In this document: in pieces, positions 1 through 8,979 of the stretch
Layout of the letters: every line of letters begins with the position of its first letter
Position numbering within the stretch: the first letter of the stretch is position 1
DNA from: Chara braunii
Lineage: Eukaryota; Streptophyta; Charophyceae; Charales; Characeae
DNA length: 24,486 bases
Assembly: GCA_003427395.1 (NCBI GenBank)
Contig: BFEA01000091.1
Span: 1,811,919-1,836,404, forward strand
Reading direction: 5' to 3'
Program-made: the position numbers and the translations under genes
The notes under the pieces: generated by a model
What the model was told of the DNA's origin: nothing
The model's input: only the letters and a program-made list of their open reading frames with translations
Databases searched by the model: none

Positions 1-62
<62 letters not shown>
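1..62. repeat. (CT)n microsatellite
   Basis: Almost pure CT dinucleotide repeat with one CCC interruption, cut by the window edge. The same repeat recurs near 13373-13752, and as GA near 20430. Confidence 0.97.
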
Positions 63-64
<2 letters not shown>

Positions 65-832
65 GTCAACCTGAGTGAGGGGCCGGGGATCCTGGGTTCT
101 TCTGAGTCGCGGAGATATCAGTCGCGTCGCGGAGATGCGAACGACTGATCGCTCCGGTTGTCGAGTGAGATCGCGGGGCGAGACCCGCCTGTTTCGCCTG
201 GGTCCTGCGTCACTCGGAGGGGAGGGGGATCAAGAAGAGGTGGGTGCGGGGTCCTGCGCGTACACATGGCATTCAGAGCAAAAAAAGGGGCTCGGGGAAG
301 TGAGGAGGGACCAACACACTCGCTCACTCATGCAGACGGTCGACACCCAGCAATCCCTATCATCGCGCCTGGAAGAGCGCACACACACACGTGTATTCAT
401 AAAGTCCTCCTCGACAAGGAAACATCCAACATCCACAAAGTCTCATATCCCAGCATGCATACAACAGAATACTCATACATCGAGACCTTGCACACATAAC
501 GTTGGGACAAAGCAGCAATGGAGATAAAAGCGAACTCCTTAGTATACAAAATTTCTTGTATGACTAGCCGCCCTGGGCCCAACCCCCAATCCATCAGAAT
601 CACCGACAACCATAGCCACAAGGCTCTGCGGCTGTTGGCGTCCGATCTCCACCGCCGCTCAGTCCCTCCGACTGTCTCACCCCAAGGGCCCAAGTCTATC
701 GCTAGGCCCACCCCACGTCGCCACTTTGCCCGTCACTTGGCTCGTCAAGCCTGTTCGATGCCGCGGACCTCGTGCATAGCTCGCGCAACATTGCAACCGA
801 GATCAAAGAGAGCGAGAGGAAGGGGTTGCGAG

Positions 833-840
833 AATTTATA
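833..840 (-). promoter_or_regulatory. TATA-like box of copy A
   Basis: TATAAATT on the minus strand, about 185 bases from the CCAAT/ATTGG box at 1024-1028. The same box is conserved in copy B. About 40 bases downstream is a shared leader ending in GCAATG. Conservation in two diverged copies supports function, but no transcript is known to me. Confidence 0.5.
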
Positions 841-1023
841 GTGTGGAAGGTGGCGGAGAGCCAGCGCGAAGCACGGGGTGTAGATGAGCAGGACAGAAGA
901 AGGGCAGAGGTTCCAGAAGAATCGAAGGGGGCGAGTCGAACGATCTGCGTGATTGGGGTGGTCGTCCAAGTGGGGCGTGCCTTCCGCTCTCACCACATTG
1001 ACCAGACCATCCCAATCACACAG

Positions 1024-1028
1024 CCAAT
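1024..1028 (+). promoter_or_regulatory. CCAAT box of copy A
   Basis: CCAAT lies in GCCAATCG on the plus strand and is conserved in copies B and C. It reads towards the gag-like side of the element and, as ATTGG, precedes the TATA-like box on the other side. The core could therefore be bidirectional. Confidence 0.45.
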
Positions 1029-1159
1029 CGTTCGCAAGGATGGGTGAGGAGGGGATCACACTTCGCTTGAGGGAAGGCGAAGAGGCATACAAGAAGGGAA
1101 TGCGCGGTAAGAAGGGAAGATGGCGAGGGGATTCAAAGCGGTAGAAAACGTTACACGGC

Positions 1160-1180
1160 GCGCAAGAATTTGAAAAACAG
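1160..1180 (+). pseudogene. Remnant of the gag-like peptide in copy A
   Basis: A short plus-strand frame reads A-Q-E-F-E-K-Q and then hits a stop. It sits where copy C has R-Q-E-F-Q-K-V and copy B has T-Q-K-F-K-K-S. I read it as a decayed remnant of the same peptide. Only these few residues are preserved. Confidence 0.4.
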
Positions 1181-1541
1181 CCGCGCACATAAAAATTCAA
1201 AATTCTAAAATTCCTACGCACGCTAACTCCCAACTGTTTCTTGAATTTCTTGGCGTGGCTGCTAACCGACCGTGCGAAAAAAAAGCCATCAGAAAAGAAA
1301 AAGAAAATAAAAATAGACCCCACTCTTCCCAATCCCCTAGAACCCGCACTTCGAGGCTTACGTGGGATTTTCCCTTAAGGGTACGGGAAGTTGTTCAGTA
1401 CGGATTTTAGCTTATCACACACTGGACCCAATTTCCAGCAGGTGCAGCTCCCCACCAATAGATGGAGCCTTCGATGCTGAGGCCTACTTACCGGGGATGC
1501 TCTTATCACCTCGTTAAGTAGGTTTCCTGCATACGAAATTT

Positions 1542-1542
<1 letters not shown>

Positions 1543-1575
<33 letters not shown>
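1543..1575 (+). repeat. Poly(A) tract
   Basis: Thirty-three consecutive A residues. They could mark the 3' end of a retroposed sequence lying at about 1330-1542. I did not find a clear target-site duplication. Confidence 0.9.
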
Positions 1576-1577
<2 letters not shown>

Positions 1578-1677
1578 AACTACAGGTGGTGTAAATTGTT
1601 TAATCCACTACCACCCAGCAACAGAGCCCGCCAATCGATTGAGGGTAGTCTGTGCAATTAATCCACTACCACCCTAG

Positions 1678-1860
1678 CCTTGGGTAAGTTAGGGGAAGGA
1701 CGGTAGGATGTGTCCGTGGGCGTTGGCCTGCCTTGCTTAGGTAATCCTGCTGGATAGACTCTCCGAATTGGGCCTGTAGAAGATTGCATGAGCCTGGCGT
1801 CCGAAGTTCCCATTTGGCAAGGTTCATCCACTTCAGCACGATTGGCCTTTGCAGGTTGAG
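1678..1860 (+). repeat. Direct repeat, unit 1
   Basis: Diverged copy of 2090-2270. Shared words, in order, are CCTTGGGTAA, AGGGGAAGGACGGTA, GGGCCTGTAG.AGATTG, GCCTGGCGTCCGA and a CAAGG segment. The offset changes from 412 to about 402, so indels separate the units. Confidence 0.8.
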
Positions 1861-2089
1861 GCTGTCTTGGGACCGATCATTGTGTTTATCGAGGAAGGGA
1901 GCCGCAAAATTGTAGGGCCAGTTCTTCGGGAAAAAGGAGGAAGCAGTGGCATACTTCATATTTCATGCAGAGAAAAGACTTCTTCCTACTGATATTCCAA
2001 TAGAACTGTCTAGTGACTATATATAAGGCTTAGACCCTGGGGTAAGGGTAGGGGTATAAGTCGCTCAGGCCAGTCCGAGTTCCGCCTGG

Positions 2090-2270
2090 CCTTGGGTAAA
2101 CTAGGGGAAGGACGGTAAGACTGTTTCAATGGGTGCTACCCTGTCTGAAACCTAGGGCCCAGAGTCTCTCGGGGCCTGTAGTAGATTGTCTGGGCCTGGC
2201 GTCCGATGTTCCCGTTCGACAAGGCTCGTACGATTCCGCTTCCACAAGGGCTGGGCAACCTATCAGCCCT
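2090..2270 (+). repeat. Direct repeat, unit 2
   Basis: Second copy of 1678-1860, in the same orientation. Divergence is substantial, so the duplication is old. Confidence 0.8.
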
Positions 2271-3572
2271 GGTGCCTATCACTGCTGTTCGGTCCAAGTT
2301 ACCTGCCCATTGGTAGGGTAATGTCCTGAGTGCTGGTCACACTGAGGTAGGATAGTGGGATAGGGGGTGCGCTAGGAGTATTGACGTGAGGATGGGATGG
2401 GAGGTGGTCTCATATTCCAGGATACCCACGGCCTACTGCTGCAGGTGATCACTGTGTACTCAGTGACTGGCCTCTACAACACCATGAACTTAAAAAAAAA
2501 AAAAAAGACAGCACATCATGTGAGGTTTTACTCTCATTGAGAACATAATCATGATGTGCAAACAAAAGACTGGATGATTGAAATCACTGCAGCATTGCCC
2601 CTCTGCCTCCTCGTATTAGGCGATGTCCACTCATTTTCATAAGTCGTGTTCCGCCTACCTCTCTCTACCTCTCTCTTTCACTCGAACATCTCAGTCTCCC
2701 GATCGCCTGATCTACCTGTTACACAGCCACTCCTCCCAAAGATTGCCTGCGAATCACCTCCAGTTTCATTAGAAGATCCTCCATGGCCATTATCTCAACC
2801 GCCACCAGCCATTCCCCAACCACTTTCATCCGCAGCCGAAACCCCAGAGCTTTTTTTTTTCCTACCCCCCTATCCCATGAGCTTGATAGGGATGAAAAAG
2901 TTGGAGATGATCTCGTGTGCATGAACTTTGGTCCTGTATTGAGGTATGTGATTCGCGACTGTGATCGTAGCCAACCAATAACATGCAATTCAGTCTATGT
3001 AATGCATATAGCACTGATTGCACATCACATTAGTACACACGAACCTATTAGAGTGCGTACAAAAGATCCAGATTAGGTCCGAAGTGCTCCGTTTGTACCA
3101 AGCCCTTCGATAAGGTCAAGCATCCAACCATCAAAGTGTGACGGTGAACATGGGACAGGAATAGTAAAGTATACAGCACGTGTGACAAGCCCAGATCCGT
3201 ACCGCGCGGCTTCCCGTATCCCTGAGGGAAAATCCCGCGGAAGCCCCGAAGTACGGACACGGACAGAAAGGGGTTTTTCTTTCTTTTTGCTTTTCTTTTC
3301 TTTTTGAAACGGCTTTTTTTCTTCATTTTGTTTGGTTAATAACTCCCGCGGGCGAATAGCGGCCGCGGTATGAAAACCAAGAAACGGGTGCGGTTGGGAC
3401 TTTTTGAATTTTTGCGTGCGCACGCCCAAGCTCCGATTTCTTCGCTCGTCTCACATCCCCGTTTCTTGCTTTGCATCCTCGCGCCATCTTCCCTTCTTGC
3501 TGCGCACATTTTTCCCCATACCTGGCTCATCGTCTTCCCCTCCGCCCAGCTCGATCCTTACCCCGCAGAGTG

Positions 3573-3577
3573 ATTGG
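3573..3577 (-). promoter_or_regulatory. CCAAT box of copy B
   Basis: ATTGG on the plus strand (CCAAT on the minus), at the position conserved in copies A and C. Confidence 0.45.
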
Positions 3578-3766
3578 CCGTGTAGTTTGGATGCTCGGAT
3601 CAATGTGGAGAGCGGGAAACCGCACGCCACTTGAACGGACACCCCAATCACGTAGGACCATGCCATCCCGCGGGTCGAACCTCTAACTCCCCACCTTCCT
3701 CCTGTCCTGCTCATCTACAACCTGCGCTGCCCGCACCTCGCGCTGACAACCCGCCGCCTCCTGCGC

Positions 3767-3774
3767 TATAAATT
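3767..3774 (+). promoter_or_regulatory. TATA-like box of copy B
   Basis: TATAAATT, followed about 40 bases later by a pyrimidine-rich leader and GCAATG. The arrangement is conserved with copy A, which is why I call it. Confidence 0.5.
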
Positions 3775-4466
3775 CGCGCAACCCTCTCCTCTCCCTCTCT
3801 TTGATCTCGGCTGCAATGCTGCGCGAGCTATGCGCGAAGAGTCCGCGGCGCCGAACAGGCTCGACGAACTCAAGGACGGGCGGAGTGATGACGTGGGGTG
3901 GACCCGCGGTAGTCTCGGGGCGAAGTAGTCGGAGGGACTGAGCAGTGGTGGGGATTGGACGCCGGCCGCGGCAGGGCCTTGTGGCTATGGTGGTCGGTGG
4001 TCTTGGGAGGTTTGAAGGCTGCGCCTGGGGGCGGCAGTTAATTGAATTTTTTGTGTACAAGAAGGACTCGCTTTTATCTCCATTGCTGCTTTGTCTATGC
4101 ATGTCGTGTGTGTGAAGCCCCGAGTGATGGGAGTTGGTTGTGCACATGAGTGATGTCGAAGGTCCATGGATGATTAGATGTCCTGTCAAGGGTTGTTGAT
4201 TGAATGCATGTATGTATGTATGTACTCGTCCGGGCGGGGATGGGGAAACTGAACTGGGGGACTGTCTGCTTAGGAGGACGAGTGTGTTGATCCGGTTGTT
4301 CCCCTCCCCTCCGCGGCCTTTCCTGCGCTCGCGCGCGGTCTCGGCGTAACTCACTCTCTCTCTCCCTCTCTCGATCACCTTCCTTTTTGAACTGATAGTC
4401 ATCGCTTTTACAGCTTCTCGTCTCCGTACCGGTGACGTCAACCGCCAGAGTTGCGTCGATTGTTGT

Positions 4467-4670
4467 ATGGATTCGGTGTTGGTTCGGATGACCGGGAGCG
4501 AGGGATCTTGCCCGTGTTCATCGCGTACCTCCGATCATCTCATCTCGCTACCGACCTTCCCCATCACAGATGACGACAGCGTCTACTGCGATGCGGACGT
4601 TGTTGCCCTTTTTCCAGTCGGGCCTACTTCGGGCGACCGGAAAGCCAACAGGCTGTTACACAGGATTTTT
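4467..4670 (+). CDS. Candidate first coding exon, function unknown
   Basis: An ATG opens a frame of 68 codons that reaches a strong plant-type splice donor, GTAAGT, at 4671-4676. Unspliced, the frame stops seven codons later. Downstream DNA is AT-rich, as expected for an intron. The peptide has a short acidic patch (I-T-D-D-D-S) and no motif I recognise. The preceding leader contains TTTTACAG at about 4408-4415, a possible acceptor. Copy B lies just upstream and could supply the promoter. I did not find the next exon, so this may be a chance frame. Confidence 0.3.
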
Positions 4671-4690
4671 GTAAGTGATTGCAATAAATA

Positions 4691-5190
4691 AAAATAAATT
4701 AAATAATGCAAATCCCTTCCTGTTGTGTGTGTCCGGCTTCGAGCGAGACCCTTCAATTCCGGTCTTCGCCGGTCCCCAGTCTTAGGAATCTTTTATTTTG
4801 ATTCGTAACAGCAGAGAATTATGCAAATAATAATCATAAAATTATGGAGTGGTATGCATGCATCAATTACGTCAATCTGATTTTGAGAACTCTGACTAAA
4901 CATCCATGAAGGCAATCATCAAGCAAGAATAATGCGGAAAATAAGACTGACTGACTCGAACAAAGACATGGGCAATTGAATGAGGGAAGAATGAAAACTC
5001 ATAATAATCTCAGAAAGTACATGTAAACAGGCATGGTCAGCACCTCTCAAGAGTCCTCACTCATCCCTCAGATCAGTCTCTCTTAATCTTATTTCATTTA
5101 TCTTCTCTGGTGTCGAGACCCACGCCCACGTACAATCTGAGACTGAGGTTTCGTGACAAAATGCCACCTGTAGCCAGCAAGCTCTGAACA
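4691..5190. other. AT-rich stretch without a supported gene
   Basis: AT-rich, with no frame worth calling. It may be the intron of the candidate gene on its left, or the 3' flank of the minus-strand gene on its right. Confidence 0.5.
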
Positions 5191-5193
5191 CCA

Positions 5194-5745
5194 TCATCCG
5201 AGGCACATAACACGATAGTTAACCATGGAGCAAAACTCCTCCCACAATGTAGGCAGCCCGTCCACTGAAAAGACCCCTCGTCTGAGGTAGAGATACTCAG
5301 TGGGTTCTGTCAACGCCTCACTGTCGATCACTGCCGGAGAGATGTATCTCTTTGCCAAATCGATCACTTCCAGCCAACTCGTGCCATCAGTGAGAATAGA
5401 AGGGACTGGAGGCCTAGGATAGTCAGTATAAAGCACCGGCTCGAAGCTGCGGATCAACGTAGTACCACTCTCATCGAGTTCCCTCTCTCTCTGCTCAAGG
5501 TATCTGGTGGCTGAGATCCAGACTGGATCGAAAAGCTCATGAGTCTCCTTGCCCTTCCTCAGGTAAGGCCTCAGATCGTGGATAGTACCATCTGCAAAGC
5601 TGGTCTGGACAACGAAGATTGAAAGATCTCCCTGTCTGAACCCAATGGCATTAACATACTGGTAATGGAATGCCTCTTTGCATGAAATCCGGTTGAGACT
5701 GGCCAACACTGACTCACTGACCGGCGTAAACTGAACTGTGCTCAT
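5194..5745 (-). CDS. Unrecognised 183-residue protein or terminal exon
   Basis: The frame is open well upstream of 5745, but I start at that ATG. The upstream residues look like translated repeat DNA rich in TGATTGCTG words. From the ATG, composition is balanced and globular. It has hydrophobic strands (L-S-I-F-V-V-Q-T-S-F), a charged helix (Y-L-E-Q-R-E-R-E-L-D-E-S), a Y-P-R-P-P-V-P turn and a C-terminal C-S-M-V-N-Y-R-V-M-C-L-G. I recognise no domain. Upstream on the same strand are two related small frames (5933-6187, 6815-7045). This could be the last exon of a gene that also holds them, using an acceptor AG shortly before the ATG. No membrane segment or signal peptide is evident after residue 1. 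Confidence 0.5.
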   Translation of the reverse strand: MSTVQFTPVSESVLASLNRISCKEAFHYQYVNAIGFRQGDLSIFVVQTSFADGTIHDLRPYLRKGKETHELFDPVWISATRYLEQRERELDESGTTLIRSFEPVLYTDYPRPPVPSILTDGTSWLEVIDLAKRYISPAVIDSEALTEPTEYLYLRRGVFSVDGLPTLWEEFCSMVNYRVMCLG

Positions 5746-5789
5746 GAGTACTCTTGCCAGATTGACCAAACTATCCTGGAGAACTGGTA

Positions 5790-6620
5790 CCAAAAATTGA
5801 TTACAGAAACTGATCACTGGAAACTGAATGCTGAGAACTGATTGCCAATAACTGATTGCTGAAGATTGATTGCTGATTAAGTGATTGCTAAATGTCCAGA
5901 TAAGTGAGGTGTTCTTGCCAGAGACGATAAGCTTACTGATGGCTGCCAACAGTCCTCCTTGCCTCTTCAATAGTACCCAAGGAAGTTATGGTGGCACAGA
6001 GTTTCCCATTCTTGTCGTGCAAATAGTATGTATACTCGATTTTTGTATGATTTCTCACGAGGGTCAGTACATGTTCCATCATCATAGCAGTCTGCTGATT
6101 GTACTCCTCAACTGTACTCTCCCTCCAGTCTTCTGTCGTGCCCTGACGCAGTGAACATGCTACCTTTATAATGTCACTATCACCCATTTCTCCCCTGAGC
6201 TTTTCGCTGCTTAGTTACCAGTTGGTTACTGCTGCTGAGACCGCCGCCCTAAAGTGTTGTTTCTAACTACTCAACTGGTTGTCGTTTACTGATTGCTGTT
6301 GAGATTGCCATCTTCTGATTGCTGCTTCTGTTTTGCTGATCACGGACAGGATGCTGCTGAGATTTATCGACTAAACGCTGATTAGATGTCTATCTGTTTG
6401 CCGAACTAATTATTGAATTGCTTGTTGGGCTGCTGGTATGGTTTCTGATTTGATTACTCTTCCGACTGCTTGCTGATCTGATATCGAGTGACTCTCTAAT
6501 TAGTTGCAGGTCGAGAACTAAACGGTGAATGACTTGCTGGTCTGAAAGAGGCACTGGACGATTGCTGATTATGAAAACAAAAAAGATGCTGATCCGAAAG
6601 AAACTGAGTGATTGCAGATC
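5790..6620 (-). repeat. Degenerate TGATTGCTG-rich tract in non-coding DNA
   Basis: The word TGATTGCT or a one-base variant recurs at about 5832, 5841, 5863, 5879, 6098, 6285, 6316 and 6560. Many CTGAT and GCTGA half-words lie between. The words avoid the conserved parts of the coding modules and fill the putative introns. Confidence 0.6.
5933..6187 (-). CDS. Small unrecognised protein/exon, paralogous module 1
   Basis: Begins at a genuine ATG, M-G-D-S-D-I-I-K-V, and runs 84 residues. It is visibly related to 6815-7045. Both have a W-(R/E)-E start, a long charged helix containing an E-H pair, then E-Y-x-T-Y, a six-residue gap, N/G-K-L, a T-S/S-S pair and a closing E-x-x-R helix. The predicted fold is helix, beta hairpin, helix, which is inference. 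A possible donor, GTAAGC, overlaps the stop region (5936-5931 on the minus strand), so it may be a spliced first exon leading to 5745. Function unknown. Confidence 0.5.
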   Translation of the reverse strand: MGDSDIIKVACSLRQGTTEDWRESTVEEYNQQTAMMMEHVLTLVRNHTKIEYTYYLHDKNGKLCATITSLGTIEEARRTVGSHQ

Positions 6621-6814
6621 CAGAAGCTACTTGAACCTCAAAGCTGCAGGAAGTAACTAACGGAGAACTGACTGTTGCTGAGTGCCGAGTGTTGCCTGAA
6701 TACTGCCTCCAGGTTGTGACTCAATATGTTACTTTGCTGCGGGTGGAGGGTTCCACCGGTTGCCACTAGAAGTTAATAGAATTTTACATGTACCACAGCG
6801 CGGTGTTTAGAGTG

Positions 6815-7045
6815 CTACAGGACTCGAACAAGTCTTGCCCTAACCTGTTCCATACCCTCTAGCATGGAACTGGTACTGTGTAGTTTGTTGTCAGGCCCAT
6901 AGAAGTAGGTTACATATTCAACGTATTTCTTCTCGCCTGCTATTCTGACTGCATGCTCTCTCTGCACTTGCCAGTGGGCTTCCATGTTTCTACACACTTC
7001 TTCTTCCCATCCCTCTTTCTTTTCCCTGGTCAATACGCTCTTCAC
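6815..7045 (-). CDS. Small unrecognised exon, paralogous module 2
   Basis: A 76-codon frame opening without an ATG (GTG at 7045) directly after CTAATAG, which would serve as a 3' splice site. I read it as an internal or terminal exon. The core, G-W-E-E-E-V to Q-V-R-A-R-L, aligns without large gaps to 5933-6187, sharing W-E, E-H, E-Y-V-T-Y and N-K-L-H-S-T. A 5' exon should lie above 7050; I could not pick it out. Function unknown. The pair suggests an old local duplication. Confidence 0.45.
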   Translation of the reverse strand: MKSVLTREKKEGWEEEVCRNMEAHWQVQREHAVRIAGEKKYVEYVTYFYGPDNKLHSTSSMLEGMEQVRARLVRVL

Positions 7046-7049
7046 TATT

Positions 7050-8810
7050 AGGATCTAGTCGTCCCTCATGTCTCCCTAATTACACTCAGATCCCACGACG
7101 GTGAGCCCCTGAGTTCTGGGTAGCTAACCACTGATCAGAGGAACACTGATGTCTTGGGTGGCAAATGATAGGCACTGACCGAGTATAGTTTGTTTACTAT
7201 TGTTCTCTGTTGATTACTATTTTCTGAACAGTCGTTTGAGTATTTGTTCTGAGAACGTTTTCCCACTGATCGGCGATGAGAAAGCAATTAAGCAGTAATT
7301 AAGTAGCAACTTGAAAGGGATAGAACACTGTCCCAAGCTCTGACTTCTACACTGCATGCCAGTCGGAGCCCTGAAAACTTCCAAACACTATCTAAATTTT
7401 GTGCATTCGTCAAGATGCCTTTTCTGAGCTCTGAGTACAGCCGAACGCTGTCAGAATGTATTCTGAAAACTGCCTGAGCTTCGTGAAGATAAAGTCCGAA
7501 TCCTGTTTGAGTAAAGCCTGAGTTTTGTTTAAGTAATATCTGAGACTGATTTCAAGTTGCCTGCTAACCCGATTATGGATCACCAAAGTATTAACAATTT
7601 TTGCATCTGAAAAGACTTGGAAAAACCAAAGACCTCGACGAGGACAACAATTGTACGAGCACCGACGGTCTCTCTCCGCTAGAATTCAGAAAAATCCCAT
7701 ATTAAAATATCGAGTCACCCCCGCCATCTGACTGTCATCCAAGCACCCAATAAATGCACGGGATTCTTTCAACTACCCCCCTCCCCCAGTCACCCCTTCT
7801 GTCCTGGCAGAGGGAATGGATCACTCACTCCTGGTCTATGCTCTCTGTGATTGTCCTGCTCACTAGTATCCTTAACCTGAGCCTGCGAGAAAACAGAGTG
7901 GAGGGTGGGCCGCAAGTGTTTCACACAAGGCGCACTCGCCTCTTTTTACCAGACCACGGCACCGGCCCTCAGTCATGTGCAGACAAGGCCCTCTCTCGGG
8001 GTTCACATGTCTGGTCTCGTGACCCCGAGCAGTTAAGCAGTCAACTCAGCCCCCATACACCGCTTAGTATCAACCAGGTCTTTCGGGTTAAGGGCTCGAC
8101 CTTAAGTACGGCCCACTCGTATTACGCGGACAGGTCAGATTCAGTGAGACACCCCAGTTAGAAGTTCATAATTGCTAAAACTCAAAGGCCAACTTTCCCC
8201 ATCTGGAAACTAACGCCAGGCGCGTGACTAAATCGTATTCAACTTTCATAAGAACCGACAAAACAATGTTTCAGAGAGAATTGTCCTGATAGCCAGGCCG
8301 TTGTCAATTTACGTAGATGGTTATCTAGAACAACACCCTCTGAGAACAGTGAAAGGAGAGGTGTAGGAGAAGCGTTAGCAAGAACGAATTTATGACTCTA
8401 CGGACTTTTGAGTTGAAGCTTACTCCAGCTCGAATAGGTTCGGGCACCTAGTCACCGTCAAGTAGGTACTTAGCGAGGACATAGGAAATCTTTTTCAGCT
8501 GAAGAATGCATGCTTGAGTGTTTCCTTTTCTTGGTGGGTTTGGTGAGGGCAAAGTTGATATCTGTCGAATGTGCAAGCTTGCTTTTCACTCTCAGAGTAC
8601 TTCACATGCCAAATGTAGTATGGGGGCTACTGCCTTTTGGTTTCCGCCTACACCTTGACTTCGGATGTATGGGGAAGAGAAAAGCACACGGTTACCTGTA
8701 AGTTTATACGGTCAAGTACCCAATCCTCCTCAGGTCACGCGTGAAGGCATACAACTGCAAATGAGCATTCAAAATGGGCAAATTCGCGTAAACCCCGCCA
8801 CCCGTTCACT
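7050..8810. other. Intergenic DNA with decayed repeats, no supported gene
   Basis: At 7320-7560 a loose repeat of GCCTGAG-TTT-type units of about 25-30 bases can be seen. A 135-codon plus-strand frame at 7754-8161 has no recognisable feature, no clear splice sites and unremarkable composition, so I leave it uncalled. The rest shows nothing identifiable. Confidence 0.5.
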
Positions 8811-8975
8811 TATGCAGTCACGCAAAACGTAGTCGTATGATGCTGTCACACGGTGCAATCAGCACTGTGCGATCACACAATGTGACGACGCCGTGCAGTT
8901 GAACACTATGGTCATGTTGTGCAGTCACGCGAGTAATCAGAACTGTACAGTCACGCAATGTGACGACATCGTGGT
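8811..8975. repeat. Cluster of GTCAC-type repeats
   Basis: GCAGTCACGC or close variants occur at about 8815, 8836 (TGTCACACGG), 8869, 8920 and 8948. Two larger units are related: AATCAGCACTGTGCGATCAC at 8856 and AATCAGAACTGTACAGTCAC at 8935. Each is followed by the near-palindrome CACRCAATGTGACGAC. The period is about 79 bases. Confidence 0.75.
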
Positions 8976-8979
8976 TCCA

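Larger units (their letters stand above)
75..1425 (-). repeat. Dispersed element copy A (inverted relative to copy B)
   Basis: Reverse-complemented, this stretch aligns over most of its length to 3178-4380. Shared landmarks, read on the minus strand, include GTGTGATAAGC at the inner end, a GGGAAAATCCC block and the CGCCATCTTCCCTTCTT word. They continue with an ATTGGCTGTGTG box, TATAAATTCTCGC, a TTTGATCTCGGTTGCAATG leader, AGTCGGAGGGACTGAGC and CGCTTTTATCTCCATTGCTG. Similarity ends near 1425 and fades towards the CT repeat. No long intact coding frame is convincing. Many short frames on both strands are probably chance. It could be a terminal part of a retroelement or a duplicated 5' gene region. 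Confidence 0.8.
1426..3177. other. Spacer between inverted copies A and B, no supported gene
   Basis: No convincing coding region on either strand. It contains a 33-base A run (1543-1575) and a second A run near 2492-2506. It also has a 17-base direct repeat, TTAATCCACTACCACCC, at 1600-1616 and 1658-1674, and a larger direct duplication listed separately. A 10-base inverted pair (GCACATCATG at 2511-2520, CATGATGTGC at 2550-2559) is also present. The poly(A) suggests at least one retroposed piece. Confidence 0.7.
3178..4380 (+). repeat. Dispersed element copy B
   Basis: Aligns in reverse orientation to copy A, from GTGTGACAAGC at 3178 to a CT-rich end near 4380. Order: GGGAAAATCCC block, TTTCTTTTTGCTTTTCTT tract (also exact in copy C at 15631), ATTGGCCGTGTAG box, TATAAATTCGCG, GATCTCGGCTGCAATG leader, then AGTCGGAGGGACTGAGC. 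A 45-codon frame starts at the conserved ATG (3816), but its downstream reading differs from copy A, so I do not call it a gene. On the minus strand near 3400 a G-V-R-T-Q-K-F-K-K peptide matches the gag-like frame of copy C. Confidence 0.8.

Noticed and set aside
745-1332. 195-codon minus-strand frame in copy A
   Set aside because: It is not conserved in frame in copy B and translates T-rich DNA into a Phe run.
3683-4441. 252-codon minus-strand frame in copy B
   Set aside because: It is not kept as a frame in copy A, has biased repeat-like composition, and runs antisense to the promoter-like core.
5140-5160. Possible fourth copy of the Cys-element tail (CTGAGGTTTCGTGACA)
   Set aside because: Only one short block is similar. 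The first tail block and the protein core are absent.
7754-8161. 135-codon plus-strand frame
   Set aside because: No recognisable domain, splice signal or paralog in the window.
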